Source of the DNA: Vitellaria paradoxa
Lineage: Eukaryota > Streptophyta > Magnoliopsida > Ericales > Sapotaceae
Direction: 5' to 3'
DNA: 64,000 nucleotides
Assembly (NCBI GenBank): GCA_019916065.1
Contig: CM034241.1
Coordinates: forward strand, 7,895,920-7,959,919
The stretch's first letter is position 1, and the number at the start of each line of letters is the position of its first letter. Below the pieces are notes generated by a model, which was not told the DNA's origin, did not search any database, and saw nothing but the letters and a program-made list of their open reading frames with translations. This document shows, one piece after another, positions 11,801 to 21,800 of the stretch. The position numbers and the translations under genes were made by a program.

Positions 11801-13042
11801 ACAGCTTATTATCATTTCTCAAGGAAAACGGAGTGAACCTTGATGAAGTTGAAGTATGTGATTTTTTCCTGCACTGCTTTGTTGCTTTGCTTTCATAGGC
11901 CTGTTGATTAGTGTATTAAGTTGCCCGCAAGGGAGGTGGTTGTAACTTATAAGGAGCCACACAGGCTCTTAGAAAAACAGAAATTCCCCACAAAGAAAAA
12001 GGGAAAAGGGAAAGAAAAGAGAGAAGGTTTGGTGTCTAACACCAGGAGACAAGCTGATTAAACACCAGATCTGACACGAGCCCTGGCTTGGTTATATGAT
12101 GCCTGGGTGGAACCTTAATCATTGGTATACTTGTCAGCTATCATGTAGCTTAAATCTGGCAGTTGGCATTGTTGGTATTTATCCCATATTGGTAAAATCA
12201 ACCTCGTGAGATCCTAACGTGACCCCTTCGCTCATTGTTCAATTGGTTTTGAGTTGGACGATTTATGTAGTATCGGAGTTAGGTTATGGAGGACTCGTCC
12301 CCCTTTCCCTCAATCTCTCAGTCAGCGTGCACTTCTTGTATTTGGTGCACCTGGTTGCTTCTCCATATGCAAGCAGGATCGAATGTGAGGAGAAATATAT
12401 GAAATCTTAACTTGGCCTCTCCACTTTTTGCCAGTTAGTTTTGAGTGAGCTGCTTTAGCAGACACAACCGGTCTCTTGAACTTTGTGGATGTCTAGTGTA
12501 TAGTTTTTTTTTTTTTTTTTTTTTTTTCCCCTCACATAAATTTGTCTGGTGGTATTCATTTCTCTCTTGATTTCAGATACGCAAGGCAAATGAGGATTAT
12601 GAAAGCTTCGAAGACAACAAATTCATTAATGATGAATCTGTCAATGATTTCCCGACTAATAATACAGATGCCCTTCGAATTGATATCCCAAAGGCAGAGG
12701 AAAGAAATATATCCCCAGAACCCGCAGAAGCTCCCCAAACAGAAACTAAAAACAACTATAGGAGGACCTTATCTGGTGGTCTTCAGAGCCCAAGAGCCGA
12801 GGTGCCCAAGACAGCGATACTCGAAAGAATCAATTCCAAGAAGGTGGCCAGTTCGTATCAGTTAGGTCATCAACTGTCGCGGAAATGGTCAACCGGTGCT
12901 GGTCCAAGAATTGGGTGCGTTGCCGACTACCCTGTTGAATTGATGGTGGCAAGCCCTGGAATTTGTCAACCTCTCCCCAAGAACTCCTCCAACACCATCA
13001 ACCTTCGGGCGAACGGCTGGTCTTGTATCGCCTACAGCTTGA
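5236..13042 (+). CDS. IQM3: IQM3-like IQ-motif calmodulin-binding protein, nine exons, three apparent 1-nt frameshifts
   Basis: Exons: 5236-5575, 5739-5853, 6015-6080, 6203-6291, 9498-9585, 9737-9884, 9986-10078, 11752-11853, 12577-13042. All introns are GT-AG and phases agree. With three single-base corrections the product is about 501 residues, the usual size for plant IQM proteins, which bind calmodulin without calcium through an IQ motif. Seen: N-terminus [14 protein letters not shown] motif [12 protein letters not shown] (about residues 90-101); then [92 protein letters not shown] and a C-terminus with [11 protein letters not shown]. Breaks: one base missing near 5340 (FRGS to NAAVSGE), one extra A in the A6 run 9788-9793, one extra G at 12945-12946. 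After the last, the family tail [12 protein letters not shown] reads one frame over and stops at TGA 13040-13042. The introns carry a LINE, a MITE and a TRIM. The family call is firm; assignment to IQM3 rather than a close paralogue is from memory of the Arabidopsis protein. Confidence 0.9.
5585..5892 (+). repeat. CT microsatellites at the 5' ends of IQM introns 1 and 2
   Basis: Intron 1 (5576-5738) has a (CT)n tract at about 5587-5622, and intron 2 (5854-6014) has one at about 5859-5892. Each begins within about 12 bases of its splice donor. With the CT tract in the leader, three separate CT arrays sit within 750 bases of one gene. Confidence 0.8.
6420..8050 (+). other. Intron 4, left part: repeat-like, class uncertain
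   Basis: Intron 4 spans 6292-9497. This stretch has no exon. Around 6610-6700 it reads 'gatttatagtagttcagctccctaaggtcttctttgagatctg', wording often seen in non-coding internal regions of plant LTR retroelements (general knowledge), followed by repeated 'aagtgatt..tcaaatcactc' segments. No LTR ends were found, so the class is only suspected. Confidence 0.3.
8236..8680 (+). mobile_element. 3' remnant of an RTE-type non-LTR retrotransposon
   Basis: The frame starting near 8240 reads [17 protein letters not shown] followed by [19 protein letters not shown], matching the C-terminal end of plant RTE-like reverse transcriptases. It is then broken by stops and shifts. The element ends in the classic 'actagtttgggactaagctt' wording and a short tandem tail of GAGTT units (about 8658-8680). 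It lies inside IQM intron 4 in the same orientation as the gene and is inactive. Confidence 0.75.
10687..11031. mobile_element. Tourist-like (PIF/Harbinger) MITE
   Basis: A 345-bp AT-rich element has terminal inverted repeats GGTGGCATTTGGTTTG (left) and GGTGACATTTGGTTTG (complement of the right end). TAA lies immediately outside both ends (10684-10686 and 11032-11034), the 3-bp target-site duplication expected of PIF/Harbinger MITEs. It sits in IQM intron 7. A related copy lies at 58620-59139. Confidence 0.8.
12170..12460 (+). mobile_element. TRIM-like miniature LTR retrotransposon, copy A
   Basis: The left LTR-like segment (12170-12267) starts TGTTGGTATTTATCCC and contains AATTGGTTTTGAGTTGGA. 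It is followed at once by TAGTATCGGAGT (12268-12279), a degenerate form of the TGGTATCAGAGC initiator-Met tRNA primer-binding site. After ~110 internal bases and a purine-rich stretch, a decayed second LTR-like segment (about 12390-12460) repeats CTCTCCACTTTTTGCC and TTAGTTTTGAGT. There is no coding capacity. It lies in IQM intron 8; copy B is at 22913-23245. Confidence 0.7.
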
Positions 13043-13437
13043 CCTGCATCGGCCGCTCGATAATTAGGCTGCCATTTGATCTAAGGGCCTGGATCTCCAA
13101 TGATGTAAATTCCTTGGCTCTCTTACACTTGAGCCTTAATCTACCTCTATCTAAATCTGATTCTGTTGCTGTTTCTGAAATTTCGCTACTATTGACTCCT
13201 TTGGATACTTATCTAGCACGGTTATCTTCTATATATATATATATATATATATCTATGCTATCTAGGGGGCAATGTGTGTGTATTATCAACTCCTCTTCTT
13301 CCTATTCATCTTCTGCAAATGCCTTCATTTTGTTTTCCCCCATTTTGATAGAGGTTATACATGGAAAATAAGAGGCTAAGGGAGGAAGTTGAGGAAGGTT
13401 TAAAAAGGAATGAAAATTGTGACTAGGCTGCAATAAA
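13043..13437 (+). other. Presumed 3' UTR of the IQM-like gene, with AATAAA at 13432-13437
   Basis: Downstream of the family stop codon the sequence stays open in one frame to 13371, but that frame matches no IQM sequence. It includes a (TA)n run at about 13230-13252. The first canonical AATAAA is at 13432-13437, about 390 bases after the stop, a reasonable plant polyadenylation distance. Confidence 0.5.
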
Positions 13438-13439
13438 GT

Positions 13440-15510
13440 AAGCACCAAAACTGGTTCTCTCTTAACAAAACAGCGTAAATGTGTAGGAGAGTACGTTTTG
13501 GTGCTTTCCTGTTTTCGTAGACAGTTCACATTTTTTAATAATTTAAATCCTTTTAACTATTATTATGTTATTATTTGGCTGTGATAGTCGTTAATAACTG
13601 CTCTATAAGGATGCATAGATAAGGATAGTGGGCCGAAAATATTAAAGTAAAGGAGAAATCATATGGGAGAGAAGGGAAGGGAAACGAAGGAGTCGAAGCA
13701 TAAAAGACCAGGTACGCACGTAGCACGTGTCTCTCTACTTCTAGTATATTATAAAGGGAGACCACTTTTGTACTTCAATTTTTGCGTAAAATTGAATTCT
13801 ATGGATTTGCTGTGGAATTCAGAGCGTGATATTATATGGATATATAGAATATAAAATATATGCTAATGGTATTTGTATATTATTTTTATTTAATATGTAT
13901 TATTTGTATATTATTTTTATTAATATGTATTATTTTTACTAAAACTTGCGTCCTTAGATACTTGCATTGGATTTATATTGATTTCGTATTTTATTTCGTA
14001 AATATCATTCTATTCCTATTAGGATTGGGAGTGAATTAGGTATATTTGAATTCTCAGTTTAAATTAATGAATCTATGAAATTACAAAAAAAATAATCACC
14101 AAAATATGAAAATGTAAGTAGAATTTATGACTTTTTGGGTGAGTTTAGGAGTAAGATAAAGTGAGGATAAATTAAGATAAATTGAGAGGGTTCGTAATGC
14201 GTGCAGTAAAAGAAAAAAAAGTTGACGTGATATAAAGTTAACAGAGATTTATAAAAAATTGTTTTGGAATGTATTTGCAAACCAAACGTAGACCTTTGTT
14301 AGTAGGGGTACTGTGGAGGGGGGGAACTATTTTAGGTGTACCACACCATTTTTATTGATATGCAATTTTGTATGCTATTATATATATAAAAAAGGAATAT
14401 TCGAATCTAATTGTTTGGGTCTGATTAAATTATTACTCCTCTCTCATATCCGCAATAACTTATTTGACGTCCTTTTAATTTAGGTGAGTGATAAAATGAT
14501 AGTGGACCATAATCTAAGAATGATATTGTGATTAGTAATATTTTATGGTTATTTTATTTTCTTAAATCAATTAAAATTTTTTTAATATTTTAATTTTTTT
14601 TTTTTTGGTGCTGCTGCTGACCTAGAAGAAGTAACTCCAATCTGTATAGATGGTGTTTGCTTTACCTTTTTTTTTTTTTAAATTGACTTTATTAAAATTT
14701 TCCGACTCTCTCTACTAAATACAAATCAACTTTTGTCAACTTCTATCAAATTTTATCAACTTTTATAAATATTTACCTAATATTAAACATTCAAAAAAAA
14801 AAAAAACAGTGACACATGTTAATTTAATTTGTAAAATTGATAAAATTTTACACATGAAACAGACCATAGTCATAAGTCGTGCTATTATGACTTGAAGTCA
14901 TGAAGTAAGTCATTTTTCTTTTTTAAGTTAAAAAGTAATTTGGGAACAGTTTGTTGCCGCAGTAAGGCTGAGTAAGGGTGTGTTTGGGAAAAAAAAGTTC
15001 GTTTTTTTTTTTTTTTTTTTTTATAACTACCTACTAAAAAGTAATTTTTTAGTAACTAGTTTTTTTATCTTTTTATTAATTGATTTTTTTTCATGATTTA
15101 AAATAAATTTAAAATATAAAAAATAAATTTAATTATTTTAAAAAAATTCCAAAAATTAAGTAGTTAAAAGTTAAATTTTTAACTAATCCTCCCAGAAAAA
15201 AACATTAAATGACACCTCTTGAGGGAGGTGTCCTCTTATTTTATTGCAATGTTTTACATAAACTTTATATAGAAGTTGTTTGGAGTAATAAAAAATAAAA
15301 TATTCATAAATTAATAATATGTATAATAAAATAAAAAATAAATAATGTTTAAAAATTTTAATAAATTTTCAAAATGTTTCAGCAAACTTTATCGCTCCAA
15401 GCCAACCTTAATATTTAATAGTATCCCAATCACTAAAAGTTGAAGTACTTGTATCCCAAAATGGTAATGCGATAAACATTGCCACGCTCGAGAAAAACTT
15501 AAAAACAATA
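13440..15510. other. Intergenic DNA between the IQM-like and bZIP genes
   Basis: AT-rich with long T and A runs (for example 15001-15022). A ~30-bp unit with TTTGTATATTATTTTTATT repeats two to three times at about 13870-13940. One MITE copy lies at 14134-14294. No gene is seen. Confidence 0.6.
14134..14294 (+). mobile_element. hAT-like MITE, family with 'gttcgtaatgcgtgcagt' core (copy 1)
   Basis: The core words AGATAAATTGAGA, GTTCGTAATGCGTGCAGT, GTGATATAAAGTTAACAG and GAGATTTATA recur in the same order at 54794-54935 (same strand) and, inverted, at 39655-39826. The ends carry the weak inverted wording 'gggtgagttt / aaaccaaacg'. There is no open frame. Confidence 0.65.
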
Positions 15511-15516
15511 GGTTCC

Positions 15517-15742
15517 CACGTGTCTCGCGCCGAAACCAGCCAAATGTCTTATTACAGTCCCACCGCTCTCTCAACCTCCCCCCAAAAAAAAAAAAAAAAA
15601 AAAAATCCGAAGCAATCGCCGTGGCACGTGATTGCTTCGCACGAGCGAACCCGCCTACGTGGGCAAACGTGAAACGTGGCGGGCGCACATACACGGGCAA
15701 CCTTAGAAAGATGTAGCGATGTGATCTGGCAAGACACGTGGC
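15517..15742 (+). promoter_or_regulatory. ACGT-core (G-box/ABRE) cluster in the bZIP promoter
   Basis: Palindromic CACGTG occurs at 15517-15522, 15625-15630 and 15735-15740. TACGTGG lies at 15656-15662 and two further ACGT cores at 15667-15670 and 15674-15677. The copy at 15734-15742 is ACACGTGGC, a canonical ABRE-type G-box. All lie 100-330 bases upstream of the ATG at 15844. ACGT cores are bound by plant bZIP and bHLH factors, so abscisic-acid, light or bZIP auto-control is plausible but unproven. Confidence 0.65.
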
Positions 15743-15843
15743 AGTCCCAGGCAAATCTGTGAGCGATTTAATCCCCTCTCGTCTTCTTCGTTCAAAGCAA
15801 ATGGACTCTTGAGTAGAATCAATTCAAGACAATAATAACATAA

Positions 15844-18800
15844 ATGGCGAATTGGTCGTCGAGTTCTGATTCTCAGTCTACGGCGACGGCGGCGGGGGGT
15901 AAGGACGGCTTCGGAGACCACATGCTGAGGATTGAGTTGGACGCGGCGGAGGCCTTGGCAGCCTTGGCGCATTCGGCTGTGCCAGAGAACGAGATTCGGG
16001 GCTCGAACGTAGGGGGGCGGCCGAATCGGCGAGTCAAGAACGAGTCGCCTCCGGGAGACTCGGGATGAACCCGGCGCTCCCGGTACTTAGGTCTTCGGAT
16101 CCAGGAAAGGTCCGTCATAAATTTCTCCCTATCCGAATATTTTACTTTTGTGATTTAAATTTTGGTGTTAATTATTGGAATTTGCAATGGAGTCATTCAC
16201 GCTGTCTATTTTTTTTTTTTTTGACTTTATGAAATAAATATATTTTCATTTCTCTTATTTACCCATTTGAAAAAGTAGAAACCTTCGTAATGCACCTAAA
16301 TAGACAAGCCTTTCAACATTATTGGCTAATAAAACAGTAATATTAGGCTTGATTTGGAAGATTAAAAAAAAAAAAAAAGTTTTAGTAGTTATAGATAAGC
16401 CTTTCAACATTATTGGCTAATAAACCAATGATAAGTGTGTTTGAAATTGTATAAAAGTGTAAAAAAATTGTAAAAGTTAATCTCGTGTTTCGTGCAGTGA
16501 GTAGAAATTTAAATTTATATTCTCGTGATTCATGTTTTTAGAGTTTTGTAGAGTTTTGCATTTTTTTTTTTTTTTACCAACTCCAAATAAGGCCAATATT
16601 AGGTTCCGCTTGGAAAGTAAAAAAGTTAACTTTTTTTTGTGTTTGAAAAGAAAAAAAAAAATTAACGTAGTTATTTTTTTAGTTTTTTTGTTAATGTGAT
16701 ATTTTTGCCCTTGAAGGCTTAAAATAAGATTAAAATGTAAGAAGATAATTTGATCATTTTAGAAAAACTAAAAAAACTAGTAGCTGATAGCTTAGCTACT
16801 AGCTATTTCTTGTCAAACGGAGCCTTAGAGTCTGGAACTTCTCAACATGGAAGCTTTGGAGTTATATTTTGAAGTTAATAAAAGCTGTAACAAAAAGAGG
16901 ATTGTTTTACTCTGAGAAAAATTAGATAAACAAGCAAAAGAAAGTCACAAGATTCAAAATTGTGATGCATGCTGGCTTCAAAACAAAAAATGAGGGTGAC
17001 TCCAAAATTGGTTCTTCTCCTTTTATATATTAGTATAGACGATTTATTTACCTTTTTTATAGAGCAAGGTAACATTTTAGGAGAAGATTTAGCTTTACGT
17101 TGATATAATTAAATTTGAACTTCCTTGTTCTACTACAGATGTGATGTTGTTTTAAATGTATTACATTATGACATTTTGCTTGTTTTCTTTTTCTTTTTGG
17201 TTCTGCAGGGCCGTGTTTGTCTTAGTGCCTAAAATACCGTTCCATGTATTATTTTTTTGACTTCCTTCTATAGATAGAGATGGACAAGAACACACTAAAT
17301 ATTTCAGGCATATTTGCTTCAAGGAATTGGGTTTGTATTTGAGTTTGGATCAGCAGTTTAAAATATTGCATTCAGGATGTGATCCTCTTTATTTGAAAAC
17401 TCATGCCAAGCCATATGTTTTTAATTCGAGCCACAAAAGATCTGTGAATTCTAAAGGAAAAAATGTAGTAGTGGTGTCACCATTACGACTTCCATCCCTT
17501 TCCCTTTCCATCTCTACTAAAGATTTAAGGTTATTCTATATATGATATCAAAATCCAAATTGGAAGAATTGGGTCTCAATTGGGAAACTATGATTGATTC
17601 TAATTTCCTAAACTAATCGCCATGTTTTAGATTTTTAAAACAGTTCTAAAGATATTTTCTACCGAGGCTTTGAGGTGATCAAGATTTGAGCTTAGTCCGT
17701 GAGGGAAGGGTGGTTTATCATGCATTGCAAGGGAAATAATATTTGGATTTAAGGAGCTAGTTTCTTTTATTTTGTAGTTTTATGGTTCATTAGTTTTCAA
17801 GGTTTAGGCAAACATGTATTTGTGATTTCTTAGCTGCATTATTGTAATTGAATTTTCCTTAGCCTTAAGATGACCTCTTTTGGAGGTGGAGGTTGTTAGT
17901 CGCTTGTCAGGAGGTGGTTGCTTAAAGAAGGTCACCTACTTGTATTGATGTGGTGGCTTGTAAGTTGTTCTTTCCCACTTGTAAAGGCTGCTTATATAGT
18001 TTGCTATGCCTTTATATATTTGCCATACGTTACTTACCATAGGTGACTTCCTCAACTAGTGTAAGGCTGTACTATCCTGCATAACCGGGGTTTTCTAAAT
18101 AGAACAAATTCAAATTTAGTTGTTTCTTATGTTACTATTTGCCTACTTTTTGGGCTCAGTTTTTGACCAATAACTCATGTGATTAATGCTTTGCCTGCTG
18201 AAAATTCCAAAAATTACTGTAAGATGCAACACCTGCAACTATCAAAATGTTTTACTGTTACATCTTTTATTAATGTTACTGGAGTTTGTAGATGACTAAA
18301 TAACGTATTCAAAAAATTCCAACCAGCAATTTAGGTCTTGGGTTAAGTTTTGAAGTTCTATGTCCATATAAATAGTGGTTCAAATTAATGTAACTGGATT
18401 TTATTTAATAAGAGATTCTACTTTTTTTAATCTATTTAGATAAGCGACATATTATTGAAAATGAAAATGTTGAGAAGAAAAAAAAAAATTATAGGGCAAG
18501 AAGGTCACAGATACAGTGAAAACGAAATAAGAAAAATGAAAACAAAGAATCGAGAAAATGAGATCCTAAGAGTATGAACAACCACCTCTGAACTGTGCTT
18601 GACGAGAAAATGTTGTTCTTTTGAACTCTGGAGTGATTAAGGCCCAAAGAGAAGCAGAGCCCATACTACATGTAATCCTAATCATTGCTGGAATCATTGA
18701 AAACTAGAATCTCTTTCGTCCATATCATCCACAACACCATGAACGCAACACATCCCCATAAAGTTTTTGCTTTCCATCCTGAACCGAGGTGTCAAAACTT

Positions 18801-21800
18801 TATAGTTATCATGTGCAACACTAATTGGAGGAAAACCCTTTATTCGTCCCCCATAAAGAATTGCATCAATTTTGAAGCCAAAAGCAGTCTAGAAAAAGGT
18901 GGTCAACACTTCTCACAGCATTTGCATGTAGTACACCAGCCTGGGTGTAGTAACACGAGTCTTCTTTTTTGAAGCATGTCAAAGGTTTATCTTTTTGTAA
19001 GCCAGCCAAACAAAAATTTTAAGTTTGTATGGGACTTTAGCCTTCCAAAAAAGAATAAATAAATAAATGAATGAATGAATTCTACTACAACATTAGTTCA
19101 ATGTATGCCATGATTCACAGCTTAAAAAATTTAGCTTCTTCAAACCTTGTTTTATGCTTATGAAAACTACTAATCTTGGTCAAACAAGAGGAGCATTTTC
19201 AAGTTTCCCTATTTCTAGTTTGTGCCAGTTCACAGTTATATCTCTTTTTATAGGTTTCTTAATGGCATCATAAATCCAAGGGATAATTACCTTTTTATCC
19301 CCTACACTTAAGGTGAAAATCAATTATACTCCCTGAACTTAAAAAACCAACCTTTAAATCCCTCGTACTTGAGACTAAAGTGAAACTATAAATGGTGTTA
19401 AATTTTTAAGTGAAAAGATAAAAATACCCATTGAAAATCAAACAGAATCAAGAGATGTAAGTGTAAATAATGTAAACTACAGGGGGTGTAACTGCAACCT
19501 TTAAAGTTACTAAGAATTAAACCCATTATATTTGACGGATTGTTTAATAGTTTCACTTTAATTTGAAGTATGAGGGGTGTAAAGATAAATTTTTTAAGTT
19601 CAAGTGTACAAGAGATTTTCACCTTAAGTACAGGAATATAAAGGCAATTAACCCTAAATCCAATGTTTATAAAAAATTTATATTGTTTATTGCATTGACT
19701 GACTAATTTAATGTTCTCTTGATGTACAATTGGCTCCTTTTGTGCTTTTGTTCTTTGTTTATATTTCATGAAATCTTAGAACCACTTGCCCACAGTTGAG
19801 GGCAACATGGGAGATTTCAATATATCTTGTCCGCAGATAATCTGAAGTTCCTTGTTTGTTTTGCTACTTATTGAGCATGGATCGTTTAGCATACAACACA
19901 ATTAGTATTCACTACAAAGGTGAATGTTTCGTAGAAGTTAGCCTGTTAGTAATTATGTCAAAGATGCGCTTTCACCAAATGGTTCTATTTTGTGGGGGAT
20001 TTAGAGAGATGTTTTGATTCTATCATTATGTTCACCAGCAATGTGAAAAGACGCATAGTGCCATGATGAAAAGTGTGAAAGTTGAGCAAGATACCGAATT
20101 GCCTAAGCCAAGTCCAATGTCTAGCACGAGTTATGAATTTTTTAGTGGCAACAATATAAAAACTTTGACTGAGGTACAAAAGTTTCGATTTCTTCTATAA
20201 ATTTTATTTTTATTGCTCGTTATGTCTAATATAATTTATCTTGATTAGGAAGAGAAGGAAGCACGAAGAATACGCAGGGTATTAGCAAACAGAGAGTCAG
20301 CCAGGAAGACAATTCGTCGTAGGCAGGTGAATTTCTATTCTATCGATCCAATACTGCATAGTGTCATGGGAAATCCATGTTGTGGCTTGTGGGGGCAACC
20401 AACCCCCTTCCTTAGAAATTGCATCTAAGACTCCTTATTGCTTTCCAGTTATACAAAAATTCCCTTAGTACTTTGCTTCCATTGCTCACTCACAACCCCC
20501 TCTTCACTAGTGAGGCGCACATGTATAGGGGTGGCAAAAGTTAAATAAATTTGAGTTTTTCCACAATTCTCTCCCTCAAATTTTATTACATTACTGTAAT
20601 TACCCAAAAAAACTAATTTTATATAAAAATATCCTTTCTCCTGATCAATTAAATATAGGCAATTTTCGCCCATTGACTAGAAATCGTAGGTTCACCCCTG
20701 CATAGGGCTGTTCTTAAGACTTTAGCTTCATCTTCTTAGCTTCATCGGGTTTGCGGAGTTGTGTATTTTGTTTCCTGGACAGTTCCTCACTTTTGCTTTG
20801 TTATCTCAATTAATTTTCTGTAATGGGCATGTGTTTTATGATTTTTGAATTGATCATTAATTTCTTCTTGTCATGTCTTATGTGCCCTCGTTTCCCTAAG
20901 TCATCATTATTGTTAGTGTGTTAGTCACAATCTCACATAAATTTAACCCATGCATGAAATTGATTGACGAACAATTGCAAAATTGTAATGAGTTTGGTTG
21001 CTAGACAACATTAAGACTTAAAATTAAGTTGGCTAGTGGATGGTAGCATATTGGTTGTTGTATTGCAACAAAAAATATGTCAACTCCGGATGACTCCTTT
21101 GAATCTGGAGGAGTTGATTAATTACAATCATCTACAGTTGACGTTGTCGTTTATTTTTTGATGATTGAGAATCACTTCTGGTGTTTAATATTTGTTGGAA
21201 AACTTGAAACACCCTAGTTTGGGTTCTTAATATCTCAATAAAGACAAGCGTTAGGATCCAGAAAAATTATAACGTACAACACAAACCAATTTTCCATGAT
21301 TTGGCCAACTGCTTACATCCACAACTGGTTATTCGAGAATTTTACTATAGTAAGGACAAATATATAGAGGAGGATACAACCATTTCACTCAACTCACCTT
21401 CTTCAGCTCTCCTCTCACCTCTGTTTCTGCCCACAACCCCAACTACATCCCTGGGTGCTCAGGCTCTTTCCCCATATTTTTGGCTACAGTCAGGAGGGTG
21501 ATTCCCACACCACACTTCAAAAAAAAAAAAAAAAAAAAAAAAACCTCTACCTCACCTTCTATTTATACACAACTAAACAGACATAAATCAAATCTGGTGG
21601 CCACTGACATCAACCATTTCGGCTGTTTATCCGGTGGTGGGTTGAAAATTCTTGCCACCCACCTGGGTAGACTTCCTACCAATAAGAACTTTGGTGGAAT
21701 GGTTTTAATACAGACACGAGGACCTGATGAGTAGTCAGAGTATCGCCAAATTGCTGTTGGAGAGAGATCGAAATGGTGCTAGAGTGCAGTTAGAATAATG

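Noticed and set aside
9788..12946. Programmed ribosomal frameshifting in the IQM gene
   Set aside because: There is no slippery heptamer with a downstream structure, and shifts of both directions occur at three places; sequencing error explains it better.
15389..16118. Several overlapping open frames on the minus strand at the bZIP promoter and exon 1
   Set aside because: The GC-rich promoter and exon lack stops by composition; the + strand exon has a family match and the minus frames do not.
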